DNA from: Iris pallida | Lineage: Eukaryota; Streptophyta; Magnoliopsida; Asparagales; Iridaceae | Direction: 5' to 3' | Length of the DNA stretch: 64,000 nucleotides | Assembly (NCBI GenBank): GCA_029216955.1 | Contig: JANAVB010005597.1 | Span: 43,893,466 to 43,957,465, forward strand | Shown: positions 1-12,664 of the stretch, in pieces | Position numbering within the stretch: position 1 is the first letter of the stretch | How the letters are laid out: each line of letters begins with the position of its first letter | Translations under genes and position numbers: made by a program | The notes under the pieces: generated by a model | The model's database searches: none | The model's input: the letters and a program-made list of their open reading frames with translations, nothing else | Told to the model about the DNA's origin: nothing

Positions 1-1173
1 GGCATCCGGGATCTGTATCCCAAATCTGAGAAGTCTGTCTCTCGTCATCAGTCTACCCCGAAGAAGTCGGTATGCACATAGTTGCATTTAACGGGCAATC
101 CCCTTGCCCCAAATGAAGTCCACCTCCTCAGCCCGGTCGTGGTGGGTCCGAACCAAGTCGTAGCAGCTACGAAAGCAGAATAGGCCTGACCTGTCCCCCG
201 TACCTGGGCCTGCCCAGCTCCAGGAATCCTCATGCTGGCTAGAATCAATAGTAATGAGACAAATCTCCTCGGCAAGCTGAGCAGTATATGGATATCCTTC
301 TGGCCTCCAAACTCCATCTCTGATGATCCTACTGCATGTGAGCCCCCTGCCCGCTTCTCTGTCCAGCTTACCTCCCAAAAGCTCGAACAAGGATCTGGAA
401 CCCAACCAAGGGTCTAGCCATAGGTCGATAGTCATCCCATCCTTCATGTTCCTGCAGATAGCGGTCTGAAGCATCGGTCGACACCTCAGAATGGCCTTAA
501 ACGTGATCGAGAAATTGTTGTCTATCCTGCAGGCCCATAAGTTAGTCCTCCTTAGGTATCTGTTCGCCATCCATATCGCCCAGAGCGACCCCCCTTGATG
601 AATTTCCAAGCCATCTTCACACAAGCTGCCTTCCTGACCTCATGAAGAGGCCTCAACCCCACTCCTCCTTCCTCCCGAGGCTGACAAAGTTGGTCCCAGG
701 ATATCGTATGCATCCCGCCCCTCCAAATAAAGGCAGCACAGATGGCCTCCACTTTACGAATAGTAGCCATAGGGATCTGGATAGACTGGAGCCAGAACAT
801 CGTGATGCCCGCAATAACTGAACGCACCAGCTCAATCCGTCCGCCAAATGATAGACCCGCAGCTTGCCAGCCTTCCACTCTCCTCTGAGCAAAATCTACC
901 AAGCTGTGATAATCCTGCTCTCTAGCATAGTTGACCGTCAGCAGGACCCCCAGGTATTTCACTGGAAGCTCGTCTCTATCCACTCCCAAGGTGAAGGCTC
1001 TCTCCTCCTGCTGTGTACACCGGGAGCTGAAGTAGACTCTGCTTTTCTTCCTGTTTAACTGGAGCCTAGTAAGCCGCCCGAAATCCTCCATAATGTCAGA
1101 GAGCGCTCTCATGCCCCGCATGGAAGGCTGGAGGAGCACCAATAAGTCGCTAGGGTTTACGCCTAGGCAAAGA
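1..1173 (-). pseudogene. LINE reverse transcriptase, C-terminal fragment
   Basis: Remnant of ORF2 of a plant L1-type LINE, which copies element RNA into DNA at the target site. Two minus-strand frames carry it. Positions 1142-552 read from just after the catalytic YADD region (a degenerate N-P-S-D-L-L-V is visible) through the segment with K-S-R-V-Y-F-S and V-K-Y-L-G-V-L-L, to W-x-x-L-C-x-P-x-x-x-G-G-V-G-L-R. Positions 624-88 continue into the region before the zf-RVT domain. The two frames overlap at about 600-624, where one base has been lost, and a further break lies near 88. The RT palm N-terminus, endonuclease and ORF1 are absent here. The upstream end stops exactly at the LARD A LTR; the downstream end runs out of the window. 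It is a non-functional fragment. Confidence 0.85.
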
Positions 1174-3229
1174 TGTAATGACCCGCTCCGCCCTAGCGGA
1201 ACGCCGATTCAAACGGCAAGTGCAACGACTCAAGTGAGCCGTCGACCCGAAGAGTTGCGTCGACCCGATGAAGTATCGATGCGAATCGATGCAAGACTTA
1301 CAATGGCCCGTCAAAGATGAATCCAGACTTAGACTATCAAAGGCACGCTCGGAGTATCGCTCGGCCGATGCGAACATCGCTAAGGTGGGTGGCTCCGATG
1401 AACTCGTCTTTGCTTAGCCTAGACACATAATAATACGGACACTATCACTGAAATCGCTAGGCGATAACACCGCGCATGCTAATAAATGACCCAACGCACC
1501 TAGCTAAGGGATTAATCCCATCTTGTATGCTTGTATAGAATATTGAAAATAACATAGAAATTGTGAGAACTCTCGCACCGCGCTCCACGCTCGTGCTAGG
1601 CACAAGCTTACGTTTACGTCTCTGATGCGTTCAAACAATGAAAACAATGAATGGGTTACAGCAATAAAATGGAAAGATTATCAACATAGTCGTTCCGAGT
1701 AGAGTTTAGCAACATTGAAAGACTATGGGACCGATGGGTCGCCAAGACGACTCCCACACGAGGAGTTGCAAAATGTATAAATGAATGAATGAACGAATAA
1801 GTGAATGAAAGAATAAAAGAATGAATACGTGAATGAATCGATGAACAAACGGACAAGTGAAACAAAGAAAAGAAGAATGAATGAAAGATAAGAAAAGAAA
1901 GAATAGTTAGCGACAGGTGTGACGGGCACGTGCAACGGGACTCGCTACCCGCGCTGCACGGACGCCAACCTGGTCAATAACGCATTGTGGCTAAGGGTTA
2001 GCCTATGACGATAAAATACGAAATGGTCGTGGACGGACCCGTGTACGAGTGATACGGATTCCGTGGCATGATCAAAGGGAGGATCGTGGCCGGCCTAGGC
2101 GGAATCAAAATAAGGCTTACGGGCTGCCTGGGTGCGGACTTGGCCATCCAGGGGACGTAAGTGCTGTAGTATTTCAAGAGACTAACGAGGTGTGTGCCAG
2201 TCCGTACCCTACGCTAAGTTGAGAAATACAACAGCTTGGATTTCCAAAATGGCTTGTGATGCCAGCGACCGGTGCATATAGATTTAAGTAGGCTTTGCTG
2301 GTGGCAATCCACGTGCAAGTCCTTGCATTGAAATCAAAGTAGTCTAAGTTAACTGTACAAAGCACCTTCTGAATAGGCTTGAATATAACACACAAAACGA
2401 TCAAGAGTACTTCGAGCAAACGAGTTAGAAAACGTGCCTACGACATGCTAGAACCCGAGACAAGGACACGCACTTTACATTGAATGCTTTCATGAACTAC
2501 GTTAAGTTATTTCATATGAATTGTTGACTAACTTGGTTTACGTTGGACACGGAAGGCCGGACGGTAAGTACGGGTAAGTCGTGCATGTATTTCCATGCGA
2601 CACTTGAATTTGGCAACACGGGATAGGTTATGACATATGCCATAAAATTGATCCTAAGGCAAGATTAGAAAGACAATGAATGATAGACGGTGCACAAAAG
2701 TAAATGGAACGTGTTTGGTAATGATAGCATTGTGGGCGAGCTAGCCTCCCCACCAGTGCATAATAATGTACTGATAATCCCACAGTCTGCTTGCAGGAAG
2801 CAGGAAACGTCGGCGGGTGCGGAGCTTCCCTCGAACGTGCTAAGGCGCGGAGCTATCTCTGGAGCCTTGGAGCGTTGCAAGAAGCTGAAGCACCCTATAC
2901 AGGACATAATGTATCGAAACATCGCCATGAATTATTCCATCTTGTAAGCCACTTGGCACACCTTTTATGTTTCAGAGAGAGAGAGCTTGAGCGAATTGTA
3001 ATATCGGCCTAGCGCCGCTTGTAAACTTCTCGAAAATCAATAAAGAGTTTGAATTCACTTTAATTTTGTATTCGTTTACTTTCTGCTGCAAATGGGGACA
3101 CTCTGTGCGACTCTGTGGCCTAGCTCAAATCGACCGTTTCTGGACTTGGCCTTGCACGGGCGCAACCTAGGCCCGTGCGGCATCACGCCTTAGCGAGGAC
3201 GATCGCTCCTACGGAAGCGGGGCGTGACG
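1174..3229 (+). repeat. LARD A 5' LTR
   Basis: Starts TGTAATGACC and ends GGCGTGACG, where the last base has changed from the A expected of a TG...CA terminus. It matches the repeat at 20743-22810 over its whole length with scattered substitutions. A GAAT-rich simple tract (about 1775-1900) and a GA run (about 2975-2990) lie inside. The last 200 bases match the reverse complement of the LARD B LTR ends, including the GATCGCTCCTACGG motif. Open frames here are short and not conserved. Confidence 0.85.
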
Positions 3230-3232
3230 GAT

Positions 3233-3244
3233 TGGTATCAGAGC
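3233..3244 (+). other. LARD A primer binding site (initiator tRNA-Met type)
   Basis: TGGTATCAGAGC starts three bases after the LTR end. This is the standard plant LTR-element site complementary to the 3' end of initiator tRNA-Met, where minus-strand cDNA synthesis is primed. It fixes the element orientation as plus. Confidence 0.88.
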
Positions 3245-6200
3245 ATGGCTTTACGTCCTTGGACTTCATTTCGATTTTCTCAGTTTTGAAAGCTCGTTGA
3301 AACAAAAGAAGTGTACGCTCTCTCTCGTTGTACCTTGGGATGTTCTATGCAATAAGTCTAATATTTTCAAAAGCTCGTACGAGTATTCGGTTGGACGGGA
3401 TCAATAGGCGAAGGCCTTTGTGCCACCACGACGGACTTGAGTTGAAAGAAATCGATGCTGAGAGTTAGCAAACGTAGTGCGTGCTTGAATGAGCTTACGC
3501 TGACAGCAAACGAGTACACGAGACCAAAGTATATTTCGAACGGGATGGTTATGCACGCAGCCTTTTGGCTAAGTTGTGCAGAGTATCGCGCACCTAGACA
3601 TTCTGGTGCAAACAAGTTGCGAGAGAGATCGGTTATCGCTCGAACGAGAATAAGTAAGCGTGCAAACTCGAATATAGTCCGCACGGAATCGCTATGCACA
3701 CGGCCCTTTGGCTAAGTTGTGCCGCGTGTCACGCACCTCGACTTTTGGTGCAATCGAGTTGCGAGCGATATCAAGTATCGCTCGATTGAGAACAGAGATA
3801 CACTTTGAGTGTCTATCGATAGGAATGCTATCGAGTTAACGCTTAGGCGTACCCAAAGGATTGGCTTGGATTTTGAGGATTAGTATGAATGACTTAGTAC
3901 GTCGAGGCGACGTGAGCAATTACGCTAGAGATTCATCGAACGAATCTGAAGGATATCTTAGCGCATGACGTGAACGTGATTGAGGACTAGATCGTATGGC
4001 TTGAATCCGAGTGGTGTATGTGATGGGTTCGGAGAAGAATAAGAATGAGTGTCGACGACTAGTCGAGTGGCTCGAACCCTGAGTGGTGTATGGACGTCAT
4101 AGAAATTGTTCGAGCGAAACTAAAGGATTTACGGATAGAACGAGTACGTCGGCGAGGCGATGCGATCGCGCAAAGCCTTAGAACGCGTCACGCTTAGTTG
4201 ATCGTGACTTCGAATGTCCCGAACGAGATGTCGTTCGGACAACTTGTCAATGGGCAACGCAAGTTAGAAAATGATTCGGAACGATGAATGAAAATGAATG
4301 GTCTTGATCGAGAAAAACTTAGAGGATCACGCGCACGATTTTGGATTGATTCAAATAAATTGTGACTTGAGTTTGGACAACGATCTTGAAACTAGCTTGA
4401 GGAATGACGATCAAACTTGATCTTGAATATCGAGAAAATTGTGGAATATCCAACTCGGACAACAGCATCAACGCACGACTCGAAATCGGTTGCAAAAGAA
4501 GATCGTCAGGTTACGCATATCGTCGATGGTATTGAGGCGTATCAAAGATCGATATGCGATAACTCGGGGGTACTCTGACTCGGCGAATGACGATCGTGCA
4601 AATGTCATTGTTCCGTTTGATGCTATACTTAGGATGTTAAAAATTTGTCGAGGAAAAGATAGACTTGGCTCGAGGATTTTCTAGTTGAACGCATGACGAT
4701 CAGACTGTCGAATTGATTTGGCTTGGATGAAAATGTGAATGCTTGGATTTGCTTCGTTGATAACCACAACGTCGACATTCTTGTCTTATGCGAGTGCAAC
4801 TCCAGCCTTGCACATGCGTCGTGCCGGATTATGACGATCACTCCGCGTGAGCGCTGATATGGTAATTCATACAGCGGGAGTGATTAAACTTGGATGGCGT
4901 GGCAATCTGATTGCTTCGACTTGTGGTTTGACGCGAAGGTGGACTCGAAAAGGAATTTGTGTTTGAAGAATTGAACTTGAGGATTGAGTAGGTCCAATCC
5001 GCGTATCGAGAATGGGTTAGTCTAAAAACTCAAACAAGAGTTACGCCCCGATGAGAATGATTATTCCACGGAAGCGTTGCATGGTGATTCATGAATCGCC
5101 ATGGATAATCGAACTCGCGTGAGATTGAGACGCAATGTATTGTCTAGCTGGATGACCTCGTGATCGAATACACGAATTGGTTAGAACTGGTGATTGAACG
5201 GAATTGAATATGTGCAACGTAAGTCTTGATGCGAATTAGGTGATCATGCTCGATGTTTAGAAATATAAGTAAAACGAACTTGGGTAGAAACTCCCGTACA
5301 AGCGAACAAATGGCTTGACCATAGGATTTGGGGAGAGCGTCGTGCAACGACCTTGCACGACGAGCCACGGACCTAACGTGTAACTATGACCTTGTGAGCT
5401 GACCTAGCGGATAGGCAGACGACCCTATACCGAGTGATTGAACATGTGCGATTGATATTAGAGTATCGTCTAGACGGACGATAGACTTGGGGCAGCAAGA
5501 CTTAGAGTAGGACGAAAAACTGGGAGTGTGTGTTAACGACGACGAGATTGGCCCCAAACGAAGGGAATGATAGGGATGGATGATGCGCAAGTAAAAGTTG
5601 GGATAACGAATTAAATCGTTGATAGGAAGAAATACTTGATGATGGTGCAATACTTGGTTTTGAATCGAATGGAAATTACTTAGGCTTAGTCAACTCCGCT
5701 AAGAAGAAATCATACTGATTTTGTGGACGATAATGCTTGAGAAGCGAATCGAATCATCTCGAGGACCGAGATAAATGATATGTGATACACACATGAGTTC
5801 AGTTTTAAATCGAAGTTAGCAAAGCGATCGGCAAATCAAAACTATCACGAGTAGCTTGTCCGACTTCGCTAGTCGCTAAGCTTGGTTAAAATATACGTAT
5901 TCGGGGGACGCCTTGAATGCGTGCACGATCCAAACTCAGCGATATGATGGACTCGAATGCAGCTGCAAGTGGGTGTTGCGATGCGCATAAATGAAAGTGA
6001 GTTTGCCTCAGCCTACGACACTCGCATATGACGAATTACAACGCACCTCGTGCGACCGTTTCAGTCCCATGATACGTCAAAATAGCAACCGAGTCGAAGA
6101 AACGCTTGAATTGAATAAGTGCCATCAACCTTAAAATGAATGAAAAGTTATTCAATAAAAATTGACCAAACGTATGCGATACGGAACTTGGAAAGGTATC

Positions 6201-6298
6201 GAGTATAGTTCGATGCCATCGAGTGATAAGGCCAGTCGATAGGAATTGTCTACGATACGCGCACGACATGAGTTAGAGAACGGTAGGATGACCTACAC
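3245..6298 (+). other. LARD A internal region, non-coding
   Basis: About 3 kb rich in CGA, TCGA and GAT words, with frequent stops in all frames and only short frames under 110 codons, none resembling gag or pol. Parts match the reverse complement of the LARD B internal region, for example the block around 4690-4860 against about 45440-45600. That shows the non-coding internal sequence belongs to the family and is not random decay of one copy. Positions 3660-3780 repeat part of 3540-3640, both containing a GCACGCAGCC/GCACACGGCC-TTTGGCTAAGTTGTGC block. The region is cut at 6298 by the solo LTR and resumes at 20699. Confidence 0.65.
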
Positions 6299-7299
6299 TG
6301 TAAAGCCCCTATTTTTACATAAATTTATTTATTATTATTTTATTAGACTTCAAATTTAATTTATGCAATTTATGATTTTTATTAATTATTCTATTAGAAA
6401 TGACCTTAGCCATTGTTGAATTTTGGAACACAAGACTATCATGAATTTTGGCACGGAAGATGTAGCAGTGTGCCTTGACTAGTGTATTAGCCTTGTCATG
6501 GGAAGCCTAGCCATGGTGAAGATCGAACTAAGAAAACCAGGCCAAGTTGCGACTCAACCTCCACCGACAAATTTATTTATATATTAATTTAATTTTTGAC
6601 TTTTAAGTGACCCGGTTGACCAATTTAGTCCGAACTGGACCCGAACCAAATTTTAGTCCATGTAAGCAGGTAGTGTGACCAAATGTGGCCGTGTAGACTT
6701 ATTTTATGTACTTAGAAATATTTCCTAAACTATTTTAGAGTTTTATGTACAAGTTCTAATTATTTAAATATTTGTATAATTATTGGTATTTTATTATTAA
6801 ATAATATTTTATAATATTGTACATGTTCTTGGACCCGAATAAGGGTGTATGGTATAGTTCACCCATTGGAGCAATTTTTATTAATTTATCATTATTAAAC
6901 TTATTTTATAGAGATTTAATAAAATGTTTTTCCTATTTAAATATTATTACTATTTTGAGTTGAATTATTAAGGATTGAATTTATATATATATATATATGT
7001 AGATATGCTCAAATATATTAAATAATTGGATAGTTGACTTTTAAATGATATTTGGATTTTAAATAGATTTTTTGGTGTATTTATGGATATATACATATAT
7101 AAATATAGATATATATAAAAGTAGTTAGGATTTGAAAAATAATTGTAAAAAAAAAAAAGAAATATAATGCAAGTGGTCGGCCGCACCAAGTGGGAGCCGA
7201 CCACATGCTTGGAATAGCAGCAGCAAGCTGCACAAAAGGGGCGCCCCCCTCTTTACTAATATAATAGCAGTAGCAAAGTTCTTTGGCCGAGCCTATGTT

Positions 7300-7314
7300 T
7301 ATATATATATATAG

Positions 7315-7401
<87 letters not shown>

Positions 7402-7402
7402 G

Positions 7403-7460
<58 letters not shown>
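7300..7460. repeat. (TA)n microsatellite
   Basis: Nearly pure alternating TA, interrupted near 7313 and at 7397-7404. It lies inside the 3.2-kb solo LTR. Length is likely to vary and short-read coverage may be poor. Confidence 0.95.
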
Positions 7461-7463
<3 letters not shown>

Positions 7464-8699
7464 TTTTAGAAAATCCAAACCCTAATCAGATTCCTTCCTC
7501 CTCTTTCCTCCTTCCTCCTCCCCCTCTCCTCGACGTGTGTGCCCAGCCTCGCCGGAGGGATGGCAGTCCCGCCTCCCGGTCGTCACAACAACAACAACAA
7601 CAGATTCTCACTTTAAGGTATCCCACTTCTTCGATCAATATCTCTCTCATTTTAACTCCAATTTTAGATCCGTAAATTCGTGTAGATAGCCCATATAACC
7701 CTCTTTCATCACCTTCAAATAGTTTATTTATTCTGCAATAAATTCCAGGTTTAATTAAATTAAAAATCATGACAAATCAGTTTTTAAAAAGCTCAAAACC
7801 CCGGTACGAGGTACGTCCGGGCGACCCCGTCGCAAACCGAAAGTACCGAAAGGTCCGTATGGAATTTGTGGACGTGCGAGAATTAACGGGATTCAAATTG
7901 GTTGCGTGCGCGCAACGAATTTGGTCCGTATCCGTCGAATTTTTGCGTATCGGGCTTTTCGGAATTTCCCAATTACTTTGTGCACACTCATCAAATCGTG
8001 ACGAAACTTGCGCCATTGGACTCGAAATATTTTTCTGGTCCTGTAAGCCAAGTTTGGTCCGATTCTGAGATCGTTGATCGGGACACTATTTTGGCGGGCC
8101 CACAATCCCACTCAACGGACGATTTTGTGCACAGCCCACCGGAATCCAAAATTGGACATACCGTTGGGTTTGTCTCATCAAAACAAATCCGTAGACATGT
8201 AGTTTGACGACTTTAAAGACCGTAGGTTCTGGCGCGCATTTCGATGCAAAGCGGGTCCAACGGCGGACATCGTTTTGACCCAAAATTACGATTTTGCCCC
8301 TGTTCCAGAATTTGACTTTTGGACAGGCATTTCCTAGGCATATCTTTTATTCCAAACTCGTTCGTGATGTTTGTTTCAGCTTCTGGAGCTTCTTGTGGAT
8401 TTTGACTTTCGTGTTGACGATTCTGATTGTTGGATTTTGCTGCTTCTCGCACCACCTGCAGGCAAGATACCTTGCCTTATTTACTGTTATAATTATATGC
8501 ACCTTTATTTATTTACTGCATATTTATTATCTGTTTTCAGTTGGATCCATTACTTGCTATTTTTGTTCACTTTATTTTGCTTTCAGTTATGTTCCTTTCT
8601 TTCCTTTTTGTTGCATATGGACCTAGTCTTAGCGAATTACCTTCTGTAAGTGACCTTGGGAGGGAGAAGACAATTAAATGTATGGGCTACCCCAAATCC

Positions 8700-8830
8700 T
8701 AAAGCTGTAGTAAATACGTACTACGGCAGTCGAGTCGCGTGGGTCACTAGCCTCGAGCTATGTGGACTGATGGGTCACGTGGGCCGCTAGCCTCGAGTTA
8801 TGCCGGCTGATAGTATTGGTACGTGACGTG
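8700..8830 (+). repeat. Diverged short duplication in the solo LTR
   Basis: The words GTCGAGTCGCGTGGGTCACTAGCCTCGAG and GATGGGTCACGTGGGCCGCTAGCCTCGAG-type sequence occur twice about 50 bases apart (roughly 8729-8760 and 8769-8800), each followed by TATG(T/C)(G/C)G(A/G)CTGAT. Such repeats are common in U3 or R regions of plant Gypsy LTRs. No function can be assigned from sequence. Confidence 0.5.
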
Positions 8831-9494
8831 TGTGTGTTGTGAGTGTCCTGGGGAGTCAGCCTTCACCTGCCCATACATCGATATTTCTTCTAATTGCCTA
8901 CTAGAAAGGGTAGGAGACCTTAGCAAATTTCATGTTCCAATCATGGCATGAAAAAATATCACATCACGGAATAGTAAGTTACCCCTTGTCCTTGTTTGGT
9001 TGTAGGGGTAGCTACTGTTTCGATGATAGGATATTGAGCCGTGTTATGGTTTGGACACTTTTACTTTATCTTTATTTTATGGTGTATTTATATTCAGTTC
9101 ATATGGCATGTTCTTTCTGTATCTTGTTACGTCCCTCTGAGGACCTGGTTATCTCTCCAGGTGTGTGCTTCTATGATTATGCAGGTATTCTAGCCAAGGT
9201 CGTGATCTTCTCCATTCTTTCGAAGACGATTGCGCTTGGTTCGTCTCGTTATTTTATCGGTCACTTCTTGTACATTTTATTTGAGATAGTTGGTAGTGGA
9301 CTTTGTCTCCGCCCAAAGATTGTATACATGACAAATTCAAAGTTGCTTTTATATCATTTATTTATCTAGTGGATGAGATTTAGTTATTATGGTTCTACTG
9401 CATTTTACAGCTTATGTATACATACAAGGTTTCCATATATTGGAGTGTGCTTCGTATGTATATAGCTGGCATGGATACGTACCTAGTCCTAAGT

Positions 9495-12486
9495 TGTCAC
9501 GCCCCAGAACCAGAATACTGGAGAGCGGGAGAATGACTCAGCCAGCTACGTATTACGGGTAGATGAATACCGCATAATACGATCAATGCTGTCTACAAGA
9601 CGAGGGGGTGCATACTACATGAAAGTCTCCCTATGGTCACTTTACTTCTATTGTCTCAATCATTCAAACAAGAAACAGAAATAGAGAACATGTGAGATAA
9701 AGCAGTAAGGCGTCCCAAACGCTCAGTCAAAATGTTCTTGATATCTGGCTTTACAAAATACAGCCAGATGATGTAGTAAGTATACACAATTGTTAGCAGC
9801 TGCAGCCTGACTTAGTTACAATTATACAAAAGTAGGTACAAGACAATCCGACTAACATGTCGGTGCCAAACGGCAAAGTATAAAGTGGATAACAAAACGG
9901 GCAGGGAGGTAAGAAACCCACTTGAGTCCTCCTGCGATCATCCCTCTAGTGTTGACCATCTTGGAGGTAGAAGTAAGCTGAGCCCTCGGGAACCGGCTCT
10001 AAATCTGGCCATGCAAAACCAGAGAGGTTAGACCTCTAATAGCAAGTACCACAAGGAAGCACGACATGAGAACTAAAACCAGTAATGAGAAATATGATAA
10101 ATAGATCTCTACTTGCCACTAGGATTCTCATAACATCACGACACTTCGAACCAACCTCCCAACCAAACAAGGACAGAAGTTGGCCCATCATGTCCTGACA
10201 TTCTGATCATCTTAGTTAGGCAACAGAGTAGGTACAGTACACAAACAAATCAATTTAAACGGCCATTCAACTACTACGGCTTGCTACTGTGTGTTCCAAG
10301 TTATCATGGTTTTATGCAATGAGGATTTCTCAGTTCTTACTATGCGCAAGCAAGGCTAGTTTACCCGGTCAATCAATTGCGCCAATCATGAATTAGACGA
10401 GTCCCAGCGGGACGTCCGTCATTAATATACAATATTCAATAGATAATATAACCAGATACCGTTCTCTGCCCGTGTAGCAGATTTGCAATATCTGTGGGGA
10501 CCAACCGGCCTGTCGGGCACTACTAGTCCCAAGAGGGCTGCCATGTAAGAACTCGGGAATCCATTCTCTCCATGCAATCATTATTTTATTTAACTTAATA
10601 ATCTCTACGTTGAGTGAAGTACCATGCCGTGGATCATGGTCATTCAGAATGAGTACTTTCGTACGGGGTACGATATGCACAACTCTACAATGATACCAGT
10701 ACGGTCAGGTTGTAGGTCTTACATAGCGTAATGCAACAATCAAAACTAACCACGGAGTAATCATGCCTTGACCATAAAGTACACATACTTCTTTGGTAAG
10801 ATAAATAAATAATAAATGAATTGAAGCCTGCATGTCCCTGTATGCCAATATTCGGGATTAGCCAGTCGATTTCAATAGTTCATAGTTAATATGAATATGT
10901 CTCATTCATTCAATTTAATAAGACGACTAGCCAGTCTCTTAGTTCCAACTAGGAACGCATGATCAATTATTAGTCAAGGTCACAATCCTTATTAATGGTG
11001 ACAAGGCATGAAAGTCAACTAATATTCAGTGGGGTCGAGTCTACAACTCTCAGGGTTTAATTCCAGTCAATCGGGGTATCTATAACTCAATTTACGACAC
11101 ATGGTACATCCCACGTAATAATCTACATTTAACAGAAATATTAGCATATCATAATTTTATCAAGTTTATGCCAAAAGACGTAAGAATATAAAATGGACGT
11201 TAAATATCTAATAAAATATCAATATACAGGGCTATAGAAGATCCAGGGGAAGCAGGCTACGCTCATGCCAGCCTACGCTCAAGTCAGCCTACGCTCAAGT
11301 CAAGCTACGCTCAAGTCAGCGTACGCTCAGGTCAAGCTACGCTCAAGTCAAGCTACGCTCAAGTCAACGTACGCAAGTCATACGCTTCCAAAAGGCAGCG
11401 TATGAACTCCATACGACTCCTTACCATCCAAGCCAGCGTACGCAAGTCATACGCTTCCAAAAGGCAGCGTATGAACTTCATACGACTCCTTACTATCCAA
11501 GCCAGCGTACGCAAGTCATACGCTTCCAAAAGGCAGCGTATGAACTCCATACGACTCCTTACTATCCAAGCCAGCGTACGCAAGTCAAACACTTCCAAAA
11601 GGCAGCGTATGAACTCCATACGACTCCTTACTATCCAAGCCAGCGTACGCAAGTCATACGCTTCCAAAAGGCAGCGTATGAACTCCATACGACTCCTCAT
11701 CAAGGTAGCGTATACAAGACCATACGCCGCCAAAAGGCAGCGTATGAGGCAGACTGCGCTGCACTAAAGAGCGCACGCAGCTCAGTGGTACAAGCTAAAA
11801 AGCTCGCGTACACTGCTCACTGTCTTCTCCAAACAGCAAGAACTCCATAGTTTGCACCCAAGGCTTTAAAATCCATAACTTGGTCAAAATAAGTCCAAAT
11901 CCAACTTTGCAAAGGTCAAAATTGGGTAGAATAAAATTCTCTATAACATGGAACCATCAAAACTTGAAAACAAAGAAGTTTGATAGATCAAAACCACCAA
12001 AATCCAAAAATAACTAATTTCTAGATCTACTAAAAATAAAACTTCAAAACGAAAAATGCCAAGTTCTAAACTCTCTTAGAATCACAAGGAGAATAGAATG
12101 GAACCATAAAAATGGGTTCTCATGAAGAAGCAAGATGTACTTGCCTATGGGTTTGGTAGGTGGAGAGAGTAATGAGGAAGAAAAAGAAGAGTGATGGTGA
12201 AGGAAAAATAATGAAGAGAGAGAAAGGGGGGTTGGCTTTAAATGAAAAGGTGGTGGTAGGTGGGGGTGTTAGGTTTGGTTCATGATGAACCAACTAACTA
12301 AACCAAACCAAACCGAACCCAAGTCTAGCTAAAGCAGAGAAATAAAAGCAGAAAGTAAAATGCAGATAATTAATTAACATAAATTTAAAGAGATTTAAAT
12401 ACGAAACAATACATGATAAATATTAAATAAATACATTTAAGCAGTACATGTATTAAAAATACGTATCCTGGGAACGGGGAGTGACA
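9495..12486 (-). repeat. Gypsy #1 3' LTR
   Basis: A 2,992-bp LTR that is 3' in the sense orientation. It starts TGTCACGCCCCAG and ends GGGAACGGGGAGTGACA. It matches the 17677-20666 copy closely along its length. It contains a CTACGCTCAAGTCA short tandem tract (about 11266-11365) followed by the 69-bp minisatellite. Related LTRs occur at 54012-61149 (same orientation) and 52885-54011 (inverted, truncated). Confidence 0.93.
11371..11715. repeat. 69-bp minisatellite in the Gypsy #1 3' LTR
   Basis: Five units of 69 bp begin near 11371, 11440, 11509, 11578 and 11647. Each contains CGTATGAA(C/T)T(C/T)CATACG, a short inverted repeat of CGTATG and CATACG, and CATACGCTTCCAAAAGGCAG. Because 69 is a multiple of three, both strands stay open for over 120 codons, giving repeated 23-residue peptides. 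These are artefacts of the repeat and not proteins. Confidence 0.92.
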
Positions 12487-12500
12487 TCTCTACCCTCCTT
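12487..12500 (-). other. Gypsy #1 polypurine tract
   Basis: In the sense orientation AAGGAGGGTAGAGA sits directly before the 3' LTR, preceded by GGACGAAATTTTTTT. This purine run is where plus-strand DNA synthesis would be primed. Gypsy #2 has the identical tract at 61150-61163. Between it and the end of pol (12501-12664) I see only short 3' untranslated sequence. Confidence 0.85.
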
Positions 12501-12664
12501 AAAAAAATTTCGTCCTCAAAATTTCAAATCCAAGAAGGATAGGAATATCAAGGCCAAACTAGTACAAGCAATTTAAGCAAGCAATCATTTTACAATGTCC
12601 ATAGCAAGTAACATATCTATATTTAACAATCTATGATATCAAGTAATTTCTACTCATAGGGCGA

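Noticed and set aside
3245..6298. Hidden gag-pol in the LARD A internal region
   Set aside because: No protease D-T-G/D-S-G, RT F-L-D-D/Y-V-D-D or zinc-knuckle motif was seen on either strand, and LARD B lacks them too.
8932..9369. A 145-codon hydrophobic frame in the 3.2-kb solo LTR
   Set aside because: AT-rich, lacks any domain, and sits in LTR sequence. Membrane-like character follows from T-rich codons.
11371..11715. CRISPR-like appearance of regular repeats
   Set aside because: Units are continuous 69-mers with no unique spacers, inside an LTR, in a plant genome.
11359..11767. Open frames of over 120 codons on both strands at 11359-11767, and the matching pair at 19539-19947
   Set aside because: They are produced by a 69-bp tandem repeat, a multiple of three, so stops are absent by periodicity. 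The peptide is a 23-residue repeat with no family.
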